NCBI GenBank assembly: GCA_023441625.1 | Contig: JAEZOA010000018.1 | Span: 1 to 22,456 of the forward strand | Reading direction: 5' to 3' | Source: Bacillota bacterium | GTDB lineage: Bacteria; Bacillota; Clostridia; Acetivibrionales; DSM-1351 | Length of the DNA stretch: 22,456 nucleotides | Part shown: positions 1-8,311 of the stretch, one piece after another | How positions within the stretch are numbered: the first letter of the stretch is position 1 | Layout of the letters: every line of letters starts with the position of its first letter | The notes under the pieces: generated by a model | Told to the model about the DNA's origin: nothing | The model's input: only the letters and a program-made list of their open reading frames with translations | Databases searched by the model: none | Made by a program: the position numbers and the translations under genes

Positions 1-2688
1 AAAGCTGCTCATTCTAATATGCTCTGCAATAAGCCAAACAGACCTTGTTACAACTCGCTTAAGTCTTGCAGTCAGAGCTTTAAAGCGTTTTGAACCTCCT
101 AATATTGTATTTCTCATGCTTTCAAGAAGCTCATCAACAATTATAGAAACCTGCTCAGCACACCATGACTTTTCAAGTTCTCTCCAGGAAATATTCTTAT
201 CTTGAAGCATTATAGAAAATCGCTCAACAACACAGTGCATGAAGGTTCCAACATCTGGTGGGCTTAGCTGATATATCTTTCTTTCCCTAGCACCTAACCC
301 GTATTGAACATAATATGCAAAGGGACAAGAAGTATATTTTTCAATTCTCGATACGCTGGAATATGCATTATCTACATATAACTCCAGTATTTTTACTCTG
401 CTAACAGGAAGAGCAATATTTTTATATTTAAGTGCATAGCGCATCATATTACATCTTTCATACCAATCCGATTGATTGGAAAACCAAGAAAATACATTAA
501 TCCACATTTCACTTATATTCATTCCATTATTCTTTTGCCTCAGCGCAGACACCAGCTGGTTAAAAGCAGGTATTGGTGCTGCAATTTGACTGATATGCTC
601 TTTATCCTTAACTGGCTTATGTAAATTACTTTTTTCAGTTATCTGGGGGAAAAGCTTCTTCATTCTTGAAATTATTATTGAAGGCCTCATGGTTTTCCCC
701 TCGTGATCAGCAATTGGCCAGCTTAAGCGTAAAAATTGTTTAGGTGTTGTCAAAGCCCTGTAAATAAGATATTGTTCGTCAAACACTTGAGTTTTTGTGT
801 CGCTAGCTAGCTCAATGCCTTTTGTATTAAGCGCTAATCTATCCGCATCAGACAATATTCCTTCACTCATACCCGCCGAAGGAAAAATTCCATCGTTAGT
901 ACCAAGCACATAGAGAGCTTTAATTTCATGGCTCTTAGAATGTTCAACACTCCCTACTAAAACCTGATCAAGAGATACTGGTATTGAGGATATCTTATAT
1001 TCTTGGAGTCCAATTTTTAAAATATTAGTGAATCGCTCCAGTCCAAAGGTCTCGTCATCCATAACCTCAACCACCTGATCAAAAACATCCATTAATATAT
1101 TCCAAACCTGTTCATATTCATTAGCAAGTCTTAGCCTACCGGTCTGTGTAAATTTCTGTATATAGTCTTCAATCCTGCTTTGGACACCTATTTCAACTAA
1201 ATAATCATAAAGACAGGCACAAAAATCAGAAGCTTTTTTTCTTCCCTTTGTTTTAGCTCTGAAACGCAAAAGTGGCTCACAAATTTTATGTCGCGTACTA
1301 TTAATCTGTAAAAGTAACTGGTCATTTTGAGCACTCTGTTTATCTTCTGAAACAAGCTCCGGACTGGTTGTCCAGTCTGCATCCTGAGTCCAGCGGCTAC
1401 CTCTGATACCACACGCCAAAACATAATTTTCAATTATATCAATTTGAGCTTCTTCAATCCCTGTTAAACCTGACTTGAGGTAACGAAAAACTGTTTCATA
1501 AGACCAGTTTTCTATGAAAACATCAAGCATAGAGAGTACTAATCTAACCAATGGGTGATTCATTATTTCAGTTTTTGAATCAATAAAGGACGGTATACCA
1601 TATTCACTGAAAATAACCTCTATCAAATTCTCATAGCGCGCTAAATTTCTAATTACTACTGTTATATCCTTGTATCTTAATCCTTTATCCCGGCATTGCC
1701 TAATAATATCAATGGCACATTCTTCAATTTCAGTATAGATATTTACTGCTTCAAATAGTTCAATATCTTTTGTAGGTTTTTGATAACTCTTATAGGGATA
1801 TGAAAAATAATTAGCCTCAAGACTACTCATTTCTTCACTATCCTTAAATCTAGCAGGTGTTACTCCATTAAGACCAATTGGTGGTAGTATTGAAACGGAA
1901 TAGCTCTGAGCTAATTTAATAAATTTCCTATATGAATTCTTTGCTGAAGAAAATACATCTGATAAATCATTAATGCCCTCGTCCTCTAAGACATCTGTAC
2001 AAATAGTAATATTAAGCCTGTCCGCTTTTTGCATGAGCTTTGCTATTACCTCGAACTCCTGTGGAGTAAAACCCGAAAACCCATCTATCCATATTTCTGC
2101 AACATCATACATCGAAGTACTATCTAGCTTATTTGACAAAAGAGTCAGCTCATCATCAGCATCTCTGTATCGAGAATAAAGCTTACCTTCAAACTCTGAA
2201 TAAATTAACTTGATTTCACTTAGTTTCTGTTTCAGATAGTTCTCATCACCTAATTCTTTCAAAATAACATCAAAACTATCAGGATGAACATTATATCTTT
2301 TGAGCTCAGTAATTAATGTTGAGATTGTATTAACAAAACCTTTACAATTGGCCGATTTGTTAAATATCGTAAATAAATCCTTATTTTTATCCAGTATATG
2401 ATAAAGCAGCATGCATTTTCCCGCAGGGTGAATATGAGGGTATGTTATCCCCCCCACTTCATTTAGCACTCTATATGCCATTCTTCTAAAACTGAGTACC
2501 TCCGTTCTGAGGATACCTCCAGTTTCGAGAACACTTATTAAATCTCTTTCTGCCTGAAAGGTATATTGCTCAGGTACAAGTAATACTAGTTTTTTTGTGT
2601 TATCCTCAAGCAACTTAGATTTTATTTGTTTCAAGCAATGAAATGTTTTTCCAGAGCCTGCTCTTCCATATATAAATTGAAGGCTCAT
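1..2688 (-). CDS. addB: AddB, ATP-dependent helicase/nuclease subunit B (N-terminal 896 residues, C-terminus outside window)
   Basis: I translated this frame by hand from the ATG at 2688 to the left edge and found no stop, so it is an incomplete gene. It begins MSLQFIYGRAGSGKT, with a Walker A motif at residues 8-15, followed by VPEQYTFQ at about 38-45 and DGFSGFTPQEF around 202, all typical of the AddB/RexB family. Near residue 788 is CPFAYYVQYGL, matching the first cysteine of the AddB iron-sulfur nuclease domain; the other three cysteines and the nuclease residues would lie beyond the window. AddB pairs with AddA to resect double-strand breaks before RecA loading, and its Walker site works in Chi recognition and stability. 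addA is expected further left but is not seen. There is no strong SD near the ATG; an in-frame GTG 15 bp upstream is an alternative start. Confidence 0.93.
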   Translation of the reverse strand, partial: MSLQFIYGRAGSGKTFHCLKQIKSKLLEDNTKKLVLLVPEQYTFQAERDLISVLETGGILRTEVLSFRRMAYRVLNEVGGITYPHIHPAGKCMLLYHILDKNKDLFTIFNKSANCKGFVNTISTLITELKRYNVHPDSFDVILKELGDENYLKQKLSEIKLIYSEFEGKLYSRYRDADDELTLLSNKLDSTSMYDVAEIWIDGFSGFTPQEFEVIAKLMQKADRLNITICTDVLEDEGINDLSDVFSSAKNSYRKFIKLAQSYSVSILPPIGLNGVTPARFKDSEEMSSLEANYFSYPYKSYQKPTKDIELFEAVNIYTEIEECAIDIIRQCRDKGLRYKDITVVIRNLARYENLIEVIFSEYGIPSFIDSKTEIMNHPLVRLVLSMLDVFIENWSYETVFRYLKSGLTGIEEAQIDIIENYVLACGIRGSRWTQDADWTTSPELVSEDKQSAQNDQLLLQINSTRHKICEPLLRFRAKTKGRKKASDFCACLYDYLVEIGVQSRIEDYIQKFTQTGRLRLANEYEQVWNILMDVFDQVVEVMDDETFGLERFTNILKIGLQEYKISSIPVSLDQVLVGSVEHSKSHEIKALYVLGTNDGIFPSAGMSEGILSDADRLALNTKGIELASDTKTQVFDEQYLIYRALTTPKQFLRLSWPIADHEGKTMRPSIIISRMKKLFPQITEKSNLHKPVKDKEHISQIAAPIPAFNQLVSALRQKNNGMNISEMWINVFSWFSNQSDWYERCNMMRYALKYKNIALPVSRVKILELYVDNAYSSVSRIEKYTSCPFAYYVQYGLGARERKIYQLSPPDVGTFMHCVVERFSIMLQDKNISWRELEKSWCAEQVSIIVDELLESMRNTILGGSKRFKALTARLKRVVTRSVWLIAEHIRMSSF

Positions 2689-2695
2689 AATATGT

Positions 2696-2742
2696 CCATG
2701 CACAGCACTGTAGTACAAAACTCCATTAAAGTACTTGCATGG
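2696..2742 (-). promoter_or_regulatory. Nested inverted repeat in the addB leader
   Basis: CCATGCA (2696-2702) pairs with TGCATGG (2736-2742), and inside it AGTAC (2712-2716) pairs with GTACT (2731-2735). In the addB transcript the structure ends about 7 nt before the ATG at 2688. The only SD-like GGAG in the leader lies in its loop. Whether it regulates addB translation is inference. Confidence 0.35.
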
Positions 2743-2811
2743 GCTCGATCCCCCCTCGTATTTTTATTAATATATTTCTTTTAACCTTACTCCCTAATTC
2801 ATTAATTAGTT

Positions 2812-3768
2812 TTAAATGCTTCCTGTATCAGAAACAAGCTGCTTTGGTTCACGTATCAACACTGCTGTTGTAACATAAAACAGAATACTAACTATTATAA
2901 CAGAAATAAGTGAACTAATTGGTTCAAAATTTGAAGTGTAAAAAACTGTATTTGTAGCTAGTACTTCATCTGGATAACCAACTAATAAAAAGCAAATCAA
3001 GTTGTTAACGCTATGAGCCCCCATAGCTACCTCAAGAGAATTTGTTTTTATTGTTACTAAGGCCAATACTACACCCACAACAAAGTAGTTAAGTATCATA
3101 CATATTGTGCTTAATAAGCCTAATTTATTAGAAGCATAAATTTCCGGATTAGCTAAATGTGGTATAGTAAACAATGCTCCTGATATTAATGATAATATTA
3201 TACCGTTCTTAATTTTGAGCCCAAAGCTCTGAATTACATAGCCCCTGAATACAAACTCCTCTGTACATGCCTGAATAGGCGTCATTATCAATATTATAGG
3301 CAAAGCTATCCAAAATTTTGATGCATCAAAGGTTATAGAATATGCTTCTGGTGCCATAAAATAATCAACGACCGATCCCAGTGAAACATAAATTCCATAT
3401 ACAAAAAAGCCTATAAAGAACCTGTTCCATTGAATTCTCTTCTTAGTAGTTATAAGCGAAGTAAAGGGTCTTTTATGTATAAACTTCACAGCTATAAACA
3501 CGCCCAAAAGCATACAATAAACAGATAGATTTGATAAAATATAATTTGGCATTGCACCAACATATTTTAATAAATCAATTTGTTCAGTACTATTAAGTAC
3601 GAAGTCCATTAAAATATCGCGGTTTGTGAATAATACTATTAAAACGGGAACAGTAACAATAATACTACCTAAAATCAGATAAAAATATAAAATAACTGAT
3701 GCCGAAGCGGCGAATCTAGAAGGTCTGGTATCCCCGACTTTAGCCATATCCTGATATTTATTAATCAT
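2812..3768 (-). CDS. CPBP family intramembrane glutamic endopeptidase-like membrane protein
   Basis: A 318-residue polytopic membrane protein with hydrophobic segments near residues 24-47, 75-96, 116-136, 151-167, 188-203, 219-242 and 285-306. It carries the CPBP (Abi, formerly CAAX) motifs: TEEFVFRGY with the glutamate pair at 170-171 and Arg175, IPHL with His204, and AHSVNN with His252 and Asn256. These are the proposed catalytic residues of the Rce1-like family. In bacteria such proteins act in peptide maturation, bacteriocin self-immunity or unknown membrane proteolysis; no bacteriocin gene is visible beside it, so the substrate is unknown. The start is well supported by AGGAGA 7 nt upstream, and a promoter with an extended -10 lies further up. 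It is probably transcribed on its own, 123 bp ahead of addB. Confidence 0.9.
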   Translation of the reverse strand: MINKYQDMAKVGDTRPSRFAASASVILYFYLILGSIIVTVPVLIVLFTNRDILMDFVLNSTEQIDLLKYVGAMPNYILSNLSVYCMLLGVFIAVKFIHKRPFTSLITTKKRIQWNRFFIGFFVYGIYVSLGSVVDYFMAPEAYSITFDASKFWIALPIILIMTPIQACTEEFVFRGYVIQSFGLKIKNGIILSLISGALFTIPHLANPEIYASNKLGLLSTICMILNYFVVGVVLALVTIKTNSLEVAMGAHSVNNLICFLLVGYPDEVLATNTVFYTSNFEPISSLISVIIVSILFYVTTAVLIREPKQLVSDTGSI

Positions 3769-3802
3769 GCCATTTCTCCTAAAAAAATCGTATTAGACAT
3801 CT

Positions 3803-3831
3803 ATTATACCATTCTCACAATTATATTTAAA
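3803..3831 (-). promoter_or_regulatory. Predicted sigma-A promoter of the CPBP gene
   Basis: On the minus strand, TTTAAA (3831-3826) is followed after 17 bp by TATAAT (3808-3803). A TG one base before the -10 makes it an extended -10. It lies 35 bp upstream of the ATG at 3768. The -35 matches consensus at four of six bases. Confidence 0.6.
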
Positions 3832-3854
3832 TCCCTTTTATTGGATACAATCTG

Positions 3855-3882
3855 CTTCTAGCATAGCCCTTCTAGCACAGCA
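3855..3882. repeat. Two tandem copies of a 14-bp unit
   Basis: CTTCTAGCATAGCC is followed directly by CTTCTAGCACAGC, between the end of the amine oxidase gene and the CPBP promoter. Two copies only, with one mismatch. No function can be assigned; a simple slippage duplication would explain it. Confidence 0.5.
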
Positions 3883-3891
3883 TTAGTATAT

Positions 3892-5589
3892 TTAAAACCT
3901 TCCTGACAATGAGCTTGCTAAAGTATTGGCAGCCTCCATTCCACTTTGTAGTGCACCTTGCATCCAACGGTGTAATGCAGAAATATGCTCTCCTGCGAAA
4001 AAAACTCGATTATTGTATTCTGGCAATACCATCTCCCAAGAGAACAATTTTTTTTGCTCTGGTGTAAAATAACAGAAAGCTCCTCTAAATAGTGGATCAG
4101 CATTCCATTCCTGTGTTTTTGAGTCTGTTACAATTGAATCCAATGTTCCTCTTTGTAATCCATGTACCTCTTCAACATTTTGCTTAAGCTTTTCAGCTAG
4201 AGCTTTTTCAGGCATATTTGACAGCCTGACAGCATCTAAATTAAAGTTATAAGACCCAACAAGTACCCCTGGCACTCCTGTTTTTCCCATATCCTTTTCC
4301 GACTTTGGAGGATGGGATGGATACCAGATAGTTGTAATAGGAAGGTCTGTATAAGAGCCACCCCCAAAAACACCTTGATCCTCCCAAAATCGTGTAGTGC
4401 AGCTGAATAAAGATTTTTGAGCATTTCCATAGTTAACTTCTTTTATGGCCTGCATTTTAGTACTGCTAAACATCGGCTTAATGTCCATAGTTCTAAGAAT
4501 AGAAAATGGTATAGCGCATATTACGTAATCAAAATCCTCATAATGAATATCTTGTGAACTTTTATTCTGATATGTTAATGTAACATTACTGTCTTTATAG
4601 TAAATGCCTTTAACTATTTTACCAGCTTTCCATTTTACACTTCCAAGCTGCTGCATAGGAATTTCGGGATAATACTCCCAAGGAATTTTACTGATAAAAG
4701 ATTTGTGGAATGCCAGAGGTAAATTTACAAGTCCATCTTTAATCTCATACATAAACCAAAAATTAACAGGAAAGTATTCTTGAACGAAATCAACATAATT
4801 ATTATATAAGAACTCGCCACCAATGGGGAATAAATTTGACAATAGGTTGATAGCACCCTGACTAAGTTTTCTATACTCAAACATCTGTCTGGTGTTAAGG
4901 CTGTCCCAGAACAATAGCTGATTACTATATTTGGGCTTAACCTGAATAATTTCACTTCGAACATTTGGAGGTGCCTTCAGAATTGGTGCTTCAATCCCAT
5001 AATAGCCTAACTCCTGCCATGATGCTTTTCTCTCCCAGGATGTAAGCCCAAAACTAGGATATATATACTTCATTACATTTTTACCATAAGGATCATTTCG
5101 TACCCTGGTTTGATGTAAATAGATAAAGGTGTTAGGATCAGTCTGGTAAAAGGGCTGTGTTCTAAGATTAAAAAGGTTTATATAGTGCCAGACTGTTTCG
5201 TGATTAACCGGAATTCGCATAGCACCCAGTTCTCCATATAAAGTCTTTTCTCTATCAAAATAGTATGTATAAACTCTGCCACCTATTCTATCTTCCGAAG
5301 CCTCTAAAATTGTGATATCAAAACCGAGCTTTCGTAGTTCAAAGGCTGAGGACATTCCAGCCAAGCCACCACCTATAATCCCTACTCTTTTGCCTTTAAA
5401 CTGACCAGGATTTGCAAGTGTTGTAATACTTTTAGGAGGTGAGAAGGCATTTATAATAAGATAAAAATCCTCAGTATGGCATGTTCTGTATAATGCATAG
5501 TGTGTCATATTAAATCTTTCTTCATTTGTAGGATTATTAGGTTGCGGAGGCCTTGGTATATTGGAATGGAGTATGTATGGACAAATCAT
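3892..5589 (-). CDS. FAD-dependent amine oxidase (flavin monoamine/L-amino acid oxidase family)
   Basis: A 565-residue flavoprotein. Residues 68-80 hold the dinucleotide-binding motif VGIIGGGLAGM, with the ribose-binding glutamate at 97 in ILEASEDRIGGR and the GGR motif at 103-105. The C-terminus has the second FAD motif, AGEH at 532-535, then WMQGALQSGMEAA. This layout is that of the amine oxidase superfamily (monoamine oxidases, L-amino acid oxidases, polyamine oxidases). About 65 residues precede the FAD fold and show no signal peptide, so the protein should be cytosolic. The start fits AGGTGA 7 nt upstream. The true substrate cannot be read from sequence: similar Firmicute proteins are annotated as L-amino acid oxidase or tryptophan 2-monooxygenase-like. 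An oxygen-using oxidase is unusual in an anaerobe, so oxygen consumption or another acceptor is possible. Confidence 0.9.
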   Translation of the reverse strand: MICPYILHSNIPRPPQPNNPTNEERFNMTHYALYRTCHTEDFYLIINAFSPPKSITTLANPGQFKGKRVGIIGGGLAGMSSAFELRKLGFDITILEASEDRIGGRVYTYYFDREKTLYGELGAMRIPVNHETVWHYINLFNLRTQPFYQTDPNTFIYLHQTRVRNDPYGKNVMKYIYPSFGLTSWERKASWQELGYYGIEAPILKAPPNVRSEIIQVKPKYSNQLLFWDSLNTRQMFEYRKLSQGAINLLSNLFPIGGEFLYNNYVDFVQEYFPVNFWFMYEIKDGLVNLPLAFHKSFISKIPWEYYPEIPMQQLGSVKWKAGKIVKGIYYKDSNVTLTYQNKSSQDIHYEDFDYVICAIPFSILRTMDIKPMFSSTKMQAIKEVNYGNAQKSLFSCTTRFWEDQGVFGGGSYTDLPITTIWYPSHPPKSEKDMGKTGVPGVLVGSYNFNLDAVRLSNMPEKALAEKLKQNVEEVHGLQRGTLDSIVTDSKTQEWNADPLFRGAFCYFTPEQKKLFSWEMVLPEYNNRVFFAGEHISALHRWMQGALQSGMEAANTLASSLSGRF

Positions 5590-5881
5590 TATTAATCACC
5601 TATAAGCTTGTAGTCATCCTATTTCAAGTATATGAGGGATGTTAAGATAAAGTGTTTTTATTAGTAATAATTTCATGTATTTTCTGGTGAAAAAGTTCAG
5701 GTTGAAGTTAGTAGGACTGCTTACAAAGAAAGTGGAAAAGCAAGTACAATATTTAGATCTGTTATGTAATAATCCAAAATTTCCCACGTGTCATTCTAGC
5801 TCACTTGGGAATCATAAATCTTGAATTATTAAGTAAGATGTTTAAAAAATACTAAAGATTATTGAGGAAGGATGATAAAAA
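5590..5881. other. Divergent intergenic region between the amine oxidase and CBS genes
   Basis: This 292-bp stretch must hold the promoters of both flanking genes, but I find no convincing -35/-10 pair. It holds an imperfect hairpin, TCCCACGTG (5782-5790) with CACTTGGGA (5802-5810), one mismatch and no T-tract. It also holds a short plus-strand open frame, 5671-5769, ending TTT AGA TCT GTT ATG TAA, with no start codon and no recognised product. Confidence 0.4.
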
Positions 5882-6307
5882 ATGAAAGTAAAAGATGTTA
5901 TGACTAAGGATGTTACTTATGTAAATCCAGCAGAAACTGTTGCAGAAACTGCACATCTAATGCAAATGCACAACGTTGGGTCTATTCCAGTCTGTGACCA
6001 AAGTGGTATTGTTGGAATAGTAACAGATAGAGACATTGTAGTGAGAACTGTTGCTCATGGGAAAAATCCGCAGCAGACACCAGTAAGTGATATTATGACA
6101 ACAGGTGTTACTACCGTGACTCCAGAAATGGAAATGAATGCAGTTGCCCAGCAGATGGCCAGCAGCCAAATACGAAGAGTCCCAGTAATTGAAAACAATA
6201 CTCTTGTAGGAATAGTAGCCCTAGGAGATGTTGCAATTGACGCTAAATATGATACTGAAGTTGCAGATACTTTAGTTGACATTTCAAAGCCTACTTTACC
6301 ACAATAA
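5882..6307 (+). CDS. Two-CBS-domain protein
   Basis: A 141-residue protein made almost only of two CBS motifs, about residues 7-56 and 71-120. Each opens with a DVMT/DIMT sequence and has the strand pattern VGSIPVCD...GIVGIVTDRDI and IRRVPVIEN...LVGIVALGDV. CBS pairs fold into a Bateman module that binds adenine nucleotides such as AMP or ATP; the D-R-D turn after GIVT in the first repeat is a typical ligand-contacting site. There is no fused enzyme, channel or DNA-binding domain, so it is a stand-alone energy or stress sensor whose partner is unknown. Similar small proteins are common in Bacilli and Clostridia. AGGAAGG ends 10 nt before the ATG. A terminator follows it, so it is probably monocistronic. 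Confidence 0.92.
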   Translation: MKVKDVMTKDVTYVNPAETVAETAHLMQMHNVGSIPVCDQSGIVGIVTDRDIVVRTVAHGKNPQQTPVSDIMTTGVTTVTPEMEMNAVAQQMASSQIRRVPVIENNTLVGIVALGDVAIDAKYDTEVADTLVDISKPTLPQ

Positions 6308-6404
6308 TAACTATTATTGTGAGCTTTGGAACCTGAAAGTAATATATTCAAAGCTGTTAATTCAAGGACTTTGAAAACTGCAATATTAATTATTTATTTT
6401 AATT

Positions 6405-6449
6405 AAAAATGGAGAACCTAAATTAGATTTAATTAGATTCTCCATTTTT
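6405..6449 (+). terminator. Intrinsic terminator-like hairpin after the CBS gene
   Basis: AAAAATGGAGAA (6405-6416) pairs perfectly with TTCTCCATTTTT (6438-6449) around a 21-nt loop. The Ts at the end of the right arm give a U-rich end. Smaller inverted repeats lie nearer the stop codon, at 6301-6320 and 6322-6356. Confidence 0.6.
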
Positions 6450-6546
6450 GCTTAATATTAAACCTACATAACATATTTATTATATGAAAGACATAGAATT
6501 TAATAGCGCCCATTATTTATAGCCCGATTAGGCTCATGGAGGTTTT

Positions 6547-7059
6547 ATGAGTTATACCAATCCATTTGGTCATCCTCAGGGTATTACAAAGAAGATAACA
6601 AATAGACTTCGACAAATAATTATTGCTGAGATAATAGCTATAAATGGATATCAAAGCCATATTGCCAATTCAAATATGTCGGATATCAATGAGGTCTGGC
6701 ATCATATTATGCTAGATGAAAAAAGGCATTATGACTTAGTACTTACTTTACTAAGAAAATATGACCCTATCCAATACAAATATTCATTAGTTTCTCATGA
6801 AGACAAATCAAACCACAAATCAGCTTTACAATTGTATAAACCAAGCTATGATAAACAAATCATCTTAAATAATATACGTGATGATATTAAAGGCGAATTA
6901 GAAGCGGTAATTCTTTACGAAGATGAACTTCCTGAATTTACATATAAAGACATACGAACTGTTTTACAAAATATAATTAATGATGAAAAAGAGCATACTG
7001 AGCATCTTACAAAAATACTATTGAAATATGATCCAGACCCCTACGACCAACAGAAATAA
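6547..7059 (+). CDS. Ferritin-like di-iron protein with two homologous halves
   Basis: A 170-residue soluble protein. Two segments match each other closely: residues 21-77 and 110-166. Each has a helix with a glutamate and tyrosine seven apart (E28/Y35 and E117/Y124), then DEKRH (57-61) or DEKEH (146-150), then an LT-x-LL-x-KYDP-x-x-Y tail. Together these supply E, ExxH, E, ExxH (E28, E58, H61, E117, E147, H150), the ligand set of ferritin-like four-helix bundle di-iron sites. It therefore probably binds iron or manganese and acts in metal handling, peroxide removal or a similar redox task; there is no rubredoxin domain, so it is not a classical rubrerythrin. The start is firm: GGAGG lies 4 nt before the ATG. 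Two terminators follow. The fold assignment is confident, the reaction is not. Confidence 0.8.
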   Translation: MSYTNPFGHPQGITKKITNRLRQIIIAEIIAINGYQSHIANSNMSDINEVWHHIMLDEKRHYDLVLTLLRKYDPIQYKYSLVSHEDKSNHKSALQLYKPSYDKQIILNNIRDDIKGELEAVILYEDELPEFTYKDIRTVLQNIINDEKEHTEHLTKILLKYDPDPYDQQK

Positions 7060-7087
7060 ATAAAATTGTAGGTGTTCATACTTATAG

Positions 7088-7139
7088 AAAGAATTGCATG
7101 AATAGTTAGTGAACCATTACTAATTCATGCAATTCTTTT
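7088..7139 (+). terminator. Strong terminator after the ferritin-like gene
   Basis: A 16-bp perfect stem, AAAGAATTGCATGAAT (7088-7103) with ATTCATGCAATTCTTT (7123-7138), ends in TTTT. It lies 28 bp past the stop codon and separates convergent genes. Confidence 0.8.
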
Positions 7140-7156
7140 GGCAACAAACCATTGAT

Positions 7157-7187
7157 AAGTCTTCGGCACCGATAGACTTTTTATTTA
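7157..7187 (+). terminator. Second tandem terminator
   Basis: AAGTCT-TCGG (7157-7166) pairs with CCGA-t-AGACTT (7169-7179), with one bulged base, followed by TTTATTT. It ends just before the stop codon of the opposing flavin reductase gene, so it protects that gene from read-through. Confidence 0.7.
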
Positions 7188-7198
7188 GGAAAGTTGAG

Positions 7199-7708
7199 TT
7201 ATTTATCTTTTACTAAAACCTTAACAATTTCAGAAATGTACATTGTGTGATAATCATTCATAGGATACCACTTCTTATCATTGTCCGTATTATCAAAATT
7301 TTCTGGAGACAAATCAGCATGATACATTTTCTTGCAAACAATAATCATACTTGCTTCTTCAAAAGCAACTGTATCATCAATAAAGTATGGAGTTAAACCA
7401 GCCTGCTCAACTTTTTTCGCATCTCGTCCAGATACCTTTCCACATAGGTTTAAGGCATCTCTATATGTTTCATCATAAAATGAAATTGTAAATGTATCAT
7501 TAGAATCAACAAATTCTTTAGTATATCTTTGAGGACGTATATATGTTGTTACAGCATTCTTGCCCCAAATAACACCAACTCCGCCCCAACTAGCTGTCAT
7601 TGTGTTAAACTTTTCATTATTACCTGCAGTTATTAGCATCCATTCCTTGCCTATTTTTACAAATGGGTTAAAGGACAATTCCTCAGCTTTGATTTCTTTA
7701 AAGTCCAT
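7199..7708 (-). CDS. Flavin reductase family protein (FMN-binding split barrel)
   Basis: A 169-residue protein of the flavin reductase-like/flavoredoxin group. Typical features are the early strand KEWMLITAG, the TMTASWGGVGVIWGK segment that contacts FMN, the YIRPQRYTKEFV segment, TFTISFYDE, and GKVSGRDAKKVEQAGL, where the family has a conserved SGRD. No signal peptide or extra domain is present. Such proteins bind FMN and pass electrons from NAD(P)H or from other redox proteins; the acceptor here is unknown. The start is supported by AGGCAGG about 6 nt upstream, and a plausible promoter lies at 7763-7791. It is separated from the genes upstream by 158 bp, so it is likely a single-gene unit. 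Confidence 0.85.
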   Translation of the reverse strand: MDFKEIKAEELSFNPFVKIGKEWMLITAGNNEKFNTMTASWGGVGVIWGKNAVTTYIRPQRYTKEFVDSNDTFTISFYDETYRDALNLCGKVSGRDAKKVEQAGLTPYFIDDTVAFEEASMIIVCKKMYHADLSPENFDNTDNDKKWYPMNDYHTMYISEIVKVLVKDK

Positions 7709-7762
7709 AATAAACCTGCCTTTCTATTATTTTTTAAACCCTATCATTTTTATATGCTCAAT

Positions 7763-7791
7763 AATTTATCATATATGCATTATTTTTTCAA
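7763..7791 (-). promoter_or_regulatory. Possible promoter of the flavin reductase gene
   Basis: On the minus strand, TTGAAA (7791-7786) is followed after 17 bp by TAAATT (7768-7763). It lies 55 bp upstream of the ATG. The -10 is weak. Confidence 0.4.
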
Positions 7792-7866
7792 TTGTACTTT
7801 TTTCATAGTTTTAGTTTTCATTGCATTATAAACTCATATATTCCATGACCTCAAAAATTTTTGCTG

Positions 7867-8307
7867 TCAATGACCTCTTAAGTCGAAATCAGAACATGGT
7901 GAATCTCTAATATATTCAACTATATAATACCCCTCAGTATTGCTTTTTATATTATCCAGATCTGAGAAAGATAGATTAAGCAACATCATAGAAAGTGTCC
8001 TTGCTCCATCCGACGACACTTTGTGAACATATGGAAAGAACTGACCCACTTCACTATCAGGCAATGTAGTTTTTAAGAGTATACTAACATATATTTCGTT
8101 ATGATTTCCCGTTCCACTGGTATTTCCACAGCCATTAACTGCTTCAACCAAAACAGTATTCTCAGGCAAATTTAAATTACCCAAGACTTCTTTTTTGTAG
8201 TTGTCTGCTGCAATATCATTAATGATTGGGCTTGCCAAAAAAGTCAGTACAATCATTGCTATGAATACAAGAAACAGTATTAGTATTCCTTTACAAATTT
8301 TCTTCAA
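7867..8307 (-). CDS. Small membrane-anchored protein of unknown function
   Basis: A 146-residue protein that I do not recognise. It starts with KKICKG followed by a strongly hydrophobic stretch at about residues 7-29, which fits an uncleaved signal anchor with the remaining 115 or so residues outside the cell. There is no lipobox. The outer part is acidic and soluble, with cysteines at about 60 and 138 that could form a disulfide. The start is TTG, with GGAGAG about 10 nt upstream, and no ATG is available in the region. That SD overlaps the last codons of the NimA-like gene, whose stop is only 4 nt before, so the two are co-transcribed and probably translationally coupled. Confidence 0.65.
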   Translation of the reverse strand: MKKICKGILILFLVFIAMIVLTFLASPIINDIAADNYKKEVLGNLNLPENTVLVEAVNGCGNTSGTGNHNEIYVSILLKTTLPDSEVGQFFPYVHKVSSDGARTLSMMLLNLSFSDLDNIKSNTEGYYIVEYIRDSPCSDFDLRGH

Positions 8308-8311
8308 AATT

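Noticed and set aside
1197..1433. A 78-codon minus-strand ATG frame inside addB.
   Set aside because: It lies in a different frame from the continuous addB translation, with no SD and no known family; it is a chance frame.
2812..3768. CPBP protein as a bacteriocin immunity or abortive-infection determinant.
   Set aside because: No bacteriocin precursor, exporter or other defence gene lies beside it; the motifs support only the membrane protease family.
6505..6546. Short GC-rich repeats (AGCC-N6-GGCT) upstream of the ferritin-like gene as a riboswitch or PerR/Fur box.
   Set aside because: The arms are only 4 bp and no 15-bp PerR- or Fur-like inverted repeat is present.
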